Shown here piece by piece: positions 6,822-12,539 of a stretch of 12,539 bases of DNA (positions are counted from its first letter, which is position 1; every line of letters begins with the position of its first letter). Made by a program: the position numbers and the translations under genes. Origin of the DNA: an uncultured Pseudomonadota bacterium (GTDB lineage: Bacteria; Pseudomonadota; Gammaproteobacteria; Burkholderiales; Burkholderiaceae_C); assembly GCA_900320815.1 (NCBI GenBank), contig ONTY01000016.1, positions 1 to 12,539 on the forward strand, written 5' to 3'. A model generated the notes under the pieces. It did not search any database, had not been told where the DNA came from, and saw only the letters and a program-made list of their open reading frames with translations.

Positions 6822-7667
6822 TTACGGACGCGAAAACTCCGGCCCGCAACGCAGACTGGAAAAAGCCGCCAGCCCTTCTTTGAGCGCCGCCCACGCCGGC
6901 GCCACTGCTGCCGGTGCGCCCTTGACGCCCAGCTCGATATGCCGCCCGTATTCCGGATGATCCATGCTCGGCAGGCTGAACACTTTCACCTGCGGGTGCT
7001 GCGCCTCGATACGCTCCATCAGCGGCGTCAGCACCGCCTCGCCCTCGCCGCGCACGATGATGGAACGCTCCTGCCAGCACTGGGGCGCAAAGCACGCTGC
7101 CCAGTCGCGCCCCAGTGCCTGCTCCATCATTGGCCACGCCATCACCGGAAAGCCGGGCATGAAATACAGCACGCGCCCCTCGCCTGGCTGCCCCAGGGCA
7201 AAGCCCGCAATGCCGTTGTAGGGGTTGGGCAGCAGCCAGGCGCCGCGCGGCAAGTGCCCCATGATGCGGCGTTGGCGGTTGTCGGGCGCCTCGGGGTCGT
7301 AGGGCAGCCCGCGTTCCTGCGCCATCGCGCGGCTGCGCGCGTCAATGAGGGCGATGGCCTCCGCGTGCGGCTCAATGGGCACGCCCAGCGCCTCGGCGGC
7401 GCACTGGCGCGTGTAGTCATCGGGCGTGGCGCCGATGCCACCGGTGCAAAACACTGCGCCCCCCTCCTCCCACGCCTGCCGGATGGTGTGCGTCAAGCGC
7501 TGCGGCTCGTCGCCCACATACCTGGCCCAGGAAAGATGCAGCCCGCGCTGCGCCAGCAGGTCAGCGCAGTGCGGCAGGTGGCGATCGGCGCGGCGGCCAG
7601 AGAGGATTTCGTCGCCCACAACGATGAGGCCAAACACAGGAACAAACAGCGAAGCAGAAAAAGGCAT
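6822..7667 (-). CDS. CinA-like molybdopterin-binding (MoCF) domain protein
   Basis: The protein has 281 residues and consists of the MoCF/MogA-like domain found in CinA, with no C-terminal nicotinamide-nucleotide amidase (PncC) domain. Visible signatures are FGLIVVGDEILSGRR (12-26) and TGGIGATPDD (75-84), and a second conserved part GRVLYFMPGFPVMAW (164-178). In the CinA family this domain hydrolyses ADP-ribose-type pyrophosphates; whether this stand-alone version does so is not known. I chose the ATG at 7667 because it lies 11 residues before the conserved FGLIVVGDE strand. The open frame extends further upstream, but with no family resemblance. No ribosome site is visible. It is divergent from the DUF2726 gene and ends at a strong terminator, so it is probably transcribed alone. 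Confidence 0.9.
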   Translation of the reverse strand: MPFSASLFVPVFGLIVVGDEILSGRRADRHLPHCADLLAQRGLHLSWARYVGDEPQRLTHTIRQAWEEGGAVFCTGGIGATPDDYTRQCAAEALGVPIEPHAEAIALIDARSRAMAQERGLPYDPEAPDNRQRRIMGHLPRGAWLLPNPYNGIAGFALGQPGEGRVLYFMPGFPVMAWPMMEQALGRDWAACFAPQCWQERSIIVRGEGEAVLTPLMERIEAQHPQVKVFSLPSMDHPEYGRHIELGVKGAPAAVAPAWAALKEGLAAFSSLRCGPEFSRP

Positions 7668-7697
7668 GGTGTTTTGGGGGAAAAGCGTTATGAAAAA

Positions 7698-7712
7698 TGC
7701 GGCAGTGCCGCA
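7698..7712. promoter_or_regulatory. 15-bp palindrome in the divergent intergenic region
   Basis: TGCGGCA-G-TGCCGCA is a perfect inverted repeat 31 bp upstream of the CinA-like start. On the minus strand it folds as TGCGGC-ACT-GCCGCA followed by five T's, like a short attenuator; as DNA it could be an operator. The rest of the 213-bp gap (7668-7880) shows only a weak TAAAAT at 7794-7799, with no convincing −35 box. Confidence 0.35.
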
Positions 7713-7880
7713 ATACCACAACACACCGCACACCGCCGCCATCGTGGCCTCTCTCTCACGCAGAGCAACAGGCTCAGGCGCAGCAAGCGGCAATAAAATG
7801 TGAACTTTTGTTATGCACTCGCGCGCAGCGCACAATTTTCACGCCGCAGCCGCGCTCAGCAGTATTCGGGAGTTTTCCTC

Positions 7881-8630
7881 GTGTCCCATTCCGTCACATC
7901 TTTTCTTTTGGCGCTGGCCATTGTGCTGGCCGCTTGTGTCATCGCCCTGGTGTTCTGGCGCCGCTCCAATGAGCGCAACACGCCGCAAGCGCAGCATCCC
8001 GCTGGCGGCAGCGGCGTGCAAACGCGCCACGCCCCTTCGCTGCAACAAGTGCTGCACCACCTGGAAACTGAACGCCCCCTGGAAGTGCGCCCGCTCATGC
8101 GCGGCCCCGCCGAGCAACGCGTGTGGCTGTGGCTGCGGCACGAAGTCTTCCCCAAACACCACGTGCTGCCCAAAGTGCCGCTGACACGCTTTACCGCCGT
8201 GCGCAGCGAAGAGCATGGGCACCAGTGGTTCAACCTGCTCAGCAGCACATATTGCAGCTTCACCGTCTGCGGCAACGATGGTCGCGTGCTCGGCTGCATT
8301 GACGTCATCGCCGCCGGCGACTTTGCAGCGCGCGGCTCAGTGAGCCTCAAATACGCGCTGCTCAGCCAGTGTGGCGTGCCCTACCGCGTGCTCAGCGCCG
8401 AAAAAATGCCCGACGCCAAAACGCTGGCCGTCGCCTTCTTGGGCAGCAACACACAACCCGCCCCAGACCAGCACGAGCAACTCGCCGCCATGCGCCAGCA
8501 CCTGCACGATCTGCTGGACAAAAACCGGCGCCAGCGCGAGCAATCGGGCTTTTACGACAACCTCGGCTGGCAGCAAAAAGACTCCTTTTTCGGTGCCATT
8601 GAAGAAGACAGCGTCCAGCCCTCGCGCTAA
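7881..8630 (+). CDS. Membrane-anchored DUF2726 protein
   Basis: This is a 249-residue protein starting with GTG; GGGAG at 7869-7873 sits 7 bp upstream and decides the start. The frame is open back to an ATG at 7800, but that would place 27 basic residues before the membrane helix. Residues ~6-26 form one transmembrane segment (SFLLALAIVLAACVIALVFW), followed by basic residues, so the rest is probably cytoplasmic. Residues ~80-175 match DUF2726, a family related to PD-(D/E)XK nucleases (WLWLRHEVFPKHHVLPKVPL, then YCSFTVC, GCIDVIA and LLSQCGVPYRVL). The acidic nuclease residues are poorly preserved here: only D141 is evident where an E-x-D is expected, so catalysis is doubtful. A charged helix (196-221) follows. 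Function is unknown. It is monocistronic, ending at a strong terminator. Confidence 0.88.
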   Translation: MSHSVTSFLLALAIVLAACVIALVFWRRSNERNTPQAQHPAGGSGVQTRHAPSLQQVLHHLETERPLEVRPLMRGPAEQRVWLWLRHEVFPKHHVLPKVPLTRFTAVRSEEHGHQWFNLLSSTYCSFTVCGNDGRVLGCIDVIAAGDFAARGSVSLKYALLSQCGVPYRVLSAEKMPDAKTLAVAFLGSNTQPAPDQHEQLAAMRQHLHDLLDKNRRQREQSGFYDNLGWQQKDSFFGAIEEDSVQPSR

Positions 8631-8659
8631 ACACGCCGCCGCCGTGCCGCCCATCTACA

Positions 8660-8697
8660 CACAAAAAAACGCGCCCGCTGCGGCGCGTTTTTTTGTG
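8660..8697. terminator. Bidirectional intrinsic terminator with 16-bp perfect stem
   Basis: CACAAAAAAACGCGCC (8660-8675) pairs perfectly with GGCGCGTTTTTTTGTG (8682-8697) over a 6-nt loop. It starts 30 bp after the DUF2726 stop and serves both that gene and the opposing folK operon. Confidence 0.92.
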
Positions 8698-8810
8698 CTG
8701 CCCAGCGCCAGAATTATTGCCATTACCAATGGGTATCTCTTGAACACCAGCATATAGTGCGGGCAAACAAATATAAATGCTACGAGTATATAAGCGCCAT
8801 CTGCCTCTCT
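8698..8810. other. AT-rich spacer beyond the folK operon
   Basis: This gap holds no credible gene. It contains a small hairpin CCATT-ACC-AATGG (8720-8732). It also has ATGGGTATC (8729-8737), which, with a CGGGCAA 31 bp further on, repeats a spacing seen in the spacer at 4454-4491. Confidence 0.4.
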
Positions 8811-9296
8811 TTACCGCTCCTCTTGCCACACATGCACCCGCTGCGCGGCAACCCCCGCCAGCATCTCGGCAGTAACAAGCTGCGGCGCAATCTCCGCCAG
8901 CGGATACAACACAAAGGCGCGCTGCCACATGCGCGGATGCGGCACGACAAGTTGCGCACTGGCGATGCGCGCGCCGCCGTAAAGCAGCACATCCAGGTCC
9001 AGCGTGCGCGGGGCATGGTGGTAGGGGCGCTGGCGGCCAAAACGCGCTTCCAGCGCCAGGAGCGCGTCCAGCAGTGCGGGAGCGGTGAGGCGCGTGTGCA
9101 GCGCCGCAGCGGCGTTGAAGAAGTCCGGGCCAGCCGCATCGAGCGGCGCGCTGCGCCACAGGCGCGAGTGCCTGATAAGCCGCGTGGCAGGCAATTCATC
9201 CAGCGCAGCAAAAGCGGCGCGCAGTGTGGCGGGCGCATCGCCCAGATTGGCGCCCAAGCCCACATAGGCGGTAACTGGCAGGCGTGGCGGCGTCAT
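8811..9296 (-). CDS. folK: 2-amino-4-hydroxy-6-hydroxymethyldihydropteridine pyrophosphokinase
   Basis: This is HPPK of folate biosynthesis: it transfers pyrophosphate from ATP to 6-hydroxymethyl-7,8-dihydropterin, giving the substrate for dihydropteroate synthase. At 161 residues it is normal length. Visible motifs are YVGLGANLGD (11-20), the central FFNAAA, and the HPPK signature HHAPRTLDLDVLL (93-105), in which D100 and D102 bind magnesium and R97 contacts ATP. It is the last gene of the operon; its ATG overlaps the pcnB stop as ATGA (9296-9293), so translation is probably coupled. Confidence 0.96.
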   Translation of the reverse strand: MTPPRLPVTAYVGLGANLGDAPATLRAAFAALDELPATRLIRHSRLWRSAPLDAAGPDFFNAAAALHTRLTAPALLDALLALEARFGRQRPYHHAPRTLDLDVLLYGGARIASAQLVVPHPRMWQRAFVLYPLAEIAPQLVTAEMLAGVAAQRVHVWQEER

Positions 9297-10765
9297 ACGC
9301 CGCTGCCCCCGGCGTTTTCGCCATACTCATTATTTTCAGCGTCCTCCCTCGATTTTCGGCGCCGGCGCCGGCGGCGTTTTTTCGCAGCGGTTTCTCCATT
9401 TTCAGCCTCAAGCGGCAGCGCAGGCGTTTCTGCGGCGGTTTTTCGGCGCCCGCTTTTGCCGGATTTTGCATGTTTCGCGGCGCGCTGGCGCTGCACCAGA
9501 CTTTCGCGGTCGCCTTCGTCGGAGCGTTCAAAAAGCTGCCACCAATCGCACAATTCTTCCTCGGCCTCGCCAGTTTCGGCGCGCAACCGCAGCATATCGA
9601 GCGCGGCGCGAAAACGCTGCTGCGCCGCCAGCGTAAATACGCCAGCGCCAGTGCGTTTTTCAAAACGCGGCTGCATGAGCCAAATATCGCGCATTTCCGC
9701 GCCCAGGCGCCCGCGCCCGGACACCTCGCCCACATGCGCGCCAAACACCTCGTCGATGGCCGCGTGCAGCGCCGGCGTGGCATGTTCGCCCGCGCCCATG
9801 CGCTGCTGCCAGGCGGCGCGCACGTCCTGCCAGAGCACGCAGGCGAGCAAAAACGACGCCGTTACCGGACGCCCAGCAGCGATGCGGCAATCGCTGTCGT
9901 GCAGCGCCGCGTGCACCAGCGGCGCATCGGCGCGCTGCACAATGAGGTCCAGCAGCGGATACACGCCCTGCTCCAGCCCCAAATCGCGCAGGGTTTGCAC
10001 GCTGGCCAGCGCGTGACCGGTTTGCAGCAGCTTGAGCATCTCGTCAAACATGCGGCTGGGCGGCACATCAGCGAGCAGCGGCAGGCTGCGGCGAATGGGG
10101 CGGGCGGTGGCGGCGTCCAGCGTAAAACCCAGCGGCGAGAGCTTGGCGGCAAAACGCACAGCGCGCAGCAGCCGCACCGGGTCTTCGCGATAGCGCGCCG
10201 CCGGCGTGCCAATCATGCGCAGGCGCCGTGCGCGGGCATCCGCAAAACCGCCGTGATAATCCACCAAAATGCGGCTGTCCGGCTCGTAATACATGGCGTT
10301 CACCGTGAAATCGCGCCGTGCCGCGTCTTCAATTTGCGGCCCCCACACGTTATCGCGCAGCACGCGCCCGCTGGCGTCGACGGCGTGTTTGATTCCGGCG
10401 AGTTGGCGCACGCTGCGCTCATTGCCCGCAATCAGCTCTGCCTCTTCATTATTGAGCCAGGCTCGAAAAGTAGAAACCTCCACCACTTGACGCGCCCGCG
10501 CATGCCAGCGCCCAAACACCACATGCACAATGCGAAAACGCCGCCCCACAATATAGGCGCGGCGAAACAGCTTTTTGACCTCCTCTGGCGTGGCACTGGT
10601 GGCCACATCAAAATCCTTCGGTTTCAGCCCCAGCAGCAAATCGCGCACCGCGCCACCGACAATATAGGCTTCATACCCCGCCTCGCGCAGCGTCTTGCCG
10701 CTGGTCTTTGCCGCCACTTTTTCAGCGGCAGTGCTGATAATCTTGCCAAGAAGTGTACGAATCAT
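9293..10765 (-). CDS. pcnB: Poly(A) polymerase I
   Basis: This enzyme adds 3' poly(A) tails to RNA, promoting decay. Residues show the class II nucleotidyltransferase fold: YIVGGAVRDLLLG (34-46), catalytic D51 and D53 in KPKDFDVAT, the third carboxylate E96 in VVEVSTFRA, RRDFTVNAMYY (150-160) and RYREDPVRLLRAVRFAAKL (191-209). The C-terminus is strongly basic: two lysines followed by seven arginines (bases ~9357-9382) in a Lys/Arg-rich tail, as is common for RNA-binding PcnB tails. The N-terminus is shorter than in relatives: about 24 residues precede TLREAGYEAYIVGG, and the usual helix containing a DERAV-type sequence is missing. It overlaps the upstream HAD gene by ATGA and the downstream folK by ATGA, indicating a coupled operon. 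At 490 residues it is otherwise normal in length. Confidence 0.96.
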   Translation of the reverse strand: MIRTLLGKIISTAAEKVAAKTSGKTLREAGYEAYIVGGAVRDLLLGLKPKDFDVATSATPEEVKKLFRRAYIVGRRFRIVHVVFGRWHARARQVVEVSTFRAWLNNEEAELIAGNERSVRQLAGIKHAVDASGRVLRDNVWGPQIEDAARRDFTVNAMYYEPDSRILVDYHGGFADARARRLRMIGTPAARYREDPVRLLRAVRFAAKLSPLGFTLDAATARPIRRSLPLLADVPPSRMFDEMLKLLQTGHALASVQTLRDLGLEQGVYPLLDLIVQRADAPLVHAALHDSDCRIAAGRPVTASFLLACVLWQDVRAAWQQRMGAGEHATPALHAAIDEVFGAHVGEVSGRGRLGAEMRDIWLMQPRFEKRTGAGVFTLAAQQRFRAALDMLRLRAETGEAEEELCDWWQLFERSDEGDRESLVQRQRAAKHAKSGKSGRRKTAAETPALPLEAENGETAAKKRRRRRRRKSREDAENNEYGENAGGSGV

Positions 10766-11433
10766 GGTGCAGAAAACAAATCCAGAATGCGCCAGCCGCG
10801 TTTTTCAGCCACAGCGCGCAGGCGCGCATCCGGGTTGGTGGCAACGGGCTGATGCGCCTTTTCCAGCAGCGGCAAATCGTTCATGGAGTCGCTGTAAAAG
10901 CTGATATGCGCGCTGTCCCAATCCAGCCCGCGTGCGGCCAGCCACTCACTCACGCGCGTGATTTTTCCAGCGCGAAACGAGGCAATGCCTTCAATTTCTC
11001 CCGTCACCCAGCCATCAGCGCCGCGCGCCAGACGTGTGGCAATTAACGCATCCACGCCCAGCGCCGCCGCAATAGGCGCGGTGATGAACTCATTGGTTGC
11101 CGTGACGATGGCGATTTCTTCGCCCGCGCGGCGGCATTCGTACAATAACGCCAGCGCCTGCGGACGAATCGCCGGCCTGATGATTTCTTGCATGAATTGC
11201 GCGCGCAGCTTTTCACTGCCCGCGCGCCCGCAGCGGCGCAGTCCCTCGCACACAAAGCGCACATATGCGCGCACGTCTAGCGTGCCGGCCACATACTGTT
11301 CATAAAACTCGGCATTGCGCCGTGCGAACTCTGCCGCATTCACCGCGCCGCTGCGCGCCATGAAATTGCCCCATGCCTCGTCGGAGTCTATGGGCAGCAA
11401 CGTATCGTCCAGGTCAAACAGGGAAATGTTCAT
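10762..11433 (-). CDS. HAD-IB family phosphatase (SerB-like)
   Basis: This 223-residue hydrolase has all four HAD motifs: the nucleophile and acid D7 and D9 in FDLDDTLL, T111 in IVTATN, K157, and D182/D186 in SDSMNDLPLL. An α-helical cap lies between motifs I and II, as in subclass IB (phosphoserine-phosphatase-like; such genes often sit before pcnB in Burkholderiales). The substrate is not determined by sequence; glycerol-phosphate, phosphoserine and others are all possible. The ATG at 11433 begins MNISLFDLDD directly; the open frame runs another 40 residues upstream without family resemblance. Only a distant AGAG-type ribosome site is seen. It is the first gene of the operon with pcnB and folK. 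Confidence 0.92.
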   Translation of the reverse strand: MNISLFDLDDTLLPIDSDEAWGNFMARSGAVNAAEFARRNAEFYEQYVAGTLDVRAYVRFVCEGLRRCGRAGSEKLRAQFMQEIIRPAIRPQALALLYECRRAGEEIAIVTATNEFITAPIAAALGVDALIATRLARGADGWVTGEIEGIASFRAGKITRVSEWLAARGLDWDSAHISFYSDSMNDLPLLEKAHQPVATNPDARLRAVAEKRGWRILDLFSAP

Positions 11434-11531
11434 ACGGTGGGAAAAATCTCTTTCAGGGGTGCTGTGCTGTGCGGGAATGCTGCTAACGGCAAAGGTAGTT
11501 GCAACGGTAGTTTTCTCGGTAAAGTCTGCTT
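11434..11531. other. Junction spacer between the pcnB operon and the methylase gene
   Basis: It must hold the promoter of the HAD-pcnB-folK operon, but I see no clear −35/−10 pair. GGTAGTT occurs at 11494-11500 and 11506-11512, and GGTAAAG at 11518, all 12 bp apart, as three iterated sites. The G+C-rich composition of the operon gives way to a lower one just beyond it. There is no terminator hairpin with a T run after the methylase stop, so transcription from the methylase may run into the HAD gene. Confidence 0.4.
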
Positions 11532-12539
11532 TTAAAGAGTCGGCGTAGCACAAACATTTTGTTCATCTGTCAACTTAATTGCCTCAAGACAAGCCTTAAT
11601 ATCATCGAAACTCATACTGTCGGCGGCATGTGCAATCAGAGTCTGCGCTGCGCCGATCACGAAACGATCTCCCGACGAAATTCGAAGACCTGCGACTTGC
11701 AACCGCGATACCAGGGCGTCAACGGTGACACGGACATTCCTGAAGGCAGGAGGTGAGTGCAAAGCAAATGCTTTCTTGCGACATACCAAAATAGCATCTA
11801 AAGTAATCGGGTCTGTAGCCGCAGCCTTGGGAGTGGCTGCTCGTAGTTCAGCATAAACAGGGTAAGCAGCAACTGCCGCCAAGCCCGCTGCACTCATAGC
11901 CTCATAGATGGCAGCCCATCCTTCGGCACGTGAGTGGTGGAAACTAAATACCAATACACCATCATCCTTAAGTACCCGGCATGCCTCTATAAAAACTGAT
12001 GCGAGCTGCTGTGCGAATACCCGTGGATTTTGGTGCTGCACCTCTCCTGAGCCGGATGAGTCCTTCCGAGCCATCCATGGATAACGCTGCCGCAGTGCCG
12101 GAGAAAGCCAAGCAAAAAAGAAATCACTCAGCTCCGAGTAATGCACGAAGTCAAAATATGGAGGGTCTGTCACCACAGCATCAACAGAACCCGTAGGAAG
12201 TGGCAACTTGGCACTATTACCATTGAGAATAATGAGGTTATGATCCGCAGCCACCAACTCTTGCCATGTTTCAGCGCAACGCGGTCGGATAGGATGGCTT
12301 GCTACTGCCTTATGTGATCCTTTGCGGTTCCCGTTTTCATCGGAGTTAAGAACTATTTCAAAAGGCTCATCGAGGTATCGTTTTGCGCGCAGCAAGCGAG
12401 ACTCGAACAAGGTGCTGAATGTTCCACTGCTCTTTTCGGTACCCCATACGGAGTTCTCTAGCGGAGCGCGTTCCGGCTTGAGGATATGGTTCGAGAACAT
12501 GTGTCGCACAGCGCCTGTTCCTTCCCCCTTGAAGCTGCA
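11532..12539 (-). CDS. DUF1156-like DNA methylase, C-terminal part (5' partial)
   Basis: This is the C-terminal 335 residues of an adenine-type SAM-dependent DNA methyltransferase. The frame stays open to the last base, with coherent family-like sequence before the first GTG (SFKGEGTGAVRHMFSNH), so the true start is outside the window. It contains the N6-adenine/N4-cytosine motif IV DPPY (12167-12156) in TDPPYFDFVHYSELSDFFFAWL, a conserved block VWGTEKSSGTFSTLFESRLL, and the downstream strand VLKDDGVLVFSFHHS. This pattern matches the DUF1156/Zn-ribbon group of large DNA methylases. Members of this group that I know are found with helicases and DUF499-type ATPases in accessory clusters; that is recalled knowledge, and no partner is visible here. 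Codons are more AT-rich than in the neighbouring operon, which suggests horizontal acquisition. Confidence 0.85.
   Translation of the reverse strand, partial: CSFKGEGTGAVRHMFSNHILKPERAPLENSVWGTEKSSGTFSTLFESRLLRAKRYLDEPFEIVLNSDENGNRKGSHKAVASHPIRPRCAETWQELVAADHNLIILNGNSAKLPLPTGSVDAVVTDPPYFDFVHYSELSDFFFAWLSPALRQRYPWMARKDSSGSGEVQHQNPRVFAQQLASVFIEACRVLKDDGVLVFSFHHSRAEGWAAIYEAMSAAGLAAVAAYPVYAELRAATPKAAATDPITLDAILVCRKKAFALHSPPAFRNVRVTVDALVSRLQVAGLRISSGDRFVIGAAQTLIAHAADSMSFDDIKACLEAIKLTDEQNVCATPTL

Noticed and set aside
5453..6883. Long plus-strand open frame opposite glnA
   Set aside because: The minus strand codes a complete, motif-bearing glutamine synthetase; the opposite frame has no family resemblance.
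6737..6900. Sigma-54 promoter or glutamine-type riboswitch before glnA
   Set aside because: I found no GG-N10-GC pair with suitable context, and the 30-bp gap after the terminator is too short for a riboswitch.
8630..8810. Small genes in the spacer between the DUF2726 gene and folK
   Set aside because: The only open frames overlap the terminator or run through DUF2726 in another frame, without a ribosome site.
9284..10852. Long plus-strand open frame opposite pcnB
   Set aside because: It is antisense to a full poly(A) polymerase with all catalytic motifs, and has no ribosome site or domain.

Overview
The window is G+C-rich bacterial DNA. Its gene content (a type I glutamine synthetase with an adenylylation tyrosine, an HAD phosphatase–pcnB–folK operon, a DUF2726 protein and a single-domain CinA-like protein) points to a betaproteobacterium of the Burkholderiales, most likely Comamonadaceae. 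That placement is an inference from recalled protein similarity. I found no rRNA, tRNA, CRISPR array or insertion sequence.

Left part (1-4437, plus strand): the end of a surface-polysaccharide locus. It holds the 3' part of a Wzt/KpsT-type ABC exporter ATPase carrying a C-terminal Wzt_C-like glycan-recognition domain. 27 bp downstream is a 1092-residue fusion: a disordered repeat tail, a class I methyltransferase, a coiled coil made of 28-residue repeats, a CgeB-like glycosyltransferase and a GT25-like glycosyltransferase. A Wzt with a recognition domain next to a methyltransferase/coiled-coil protein resembles the WbdD/Wzt logic of O-antigen chain termination, length control and export. I consider this the most interesting part of the window. 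The coiled coil contains a nearly perfect 84-bp tandem duplication.

Middle part (4438-7667, minus strand): a bidirectional terminator separates the polysaccharide genes from a convergent group. In transcription order this group is a CinA-like (MoCF-domain) protein, an intrinsic terminator, glnA, and a small secreted coiled-coil protein. No glnL/glnG (ntrBC) genes follow glnA here. Two 21-bp inverted repeats of the form TGCCCG-N9-CGGGCA lie downstream of the glycosyltransferase gene and of glnA.

Next part (7668-8810): a divergent, membrane-anchored DUF2726 protein with a GTG start, ended by a terminator with a 16-bp perfect stem.

Right part (8811-11433, minus strand): a tightly coupled operon of HAD-IB phosphatase, pcnB (poly(A) polymerase I) and folK (HPPK), with ATGA overlaps at both junctions. 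Beyond it, from about 11532 to the window edge, base composition falls visibly. The last gene is the C-terminal part of a large adenine-type DNA methylase (DUF1156-like, DPPY motif). It looks like the first gene of an accessory, possibly defence-related, island inserted beside the housekeeping operon.
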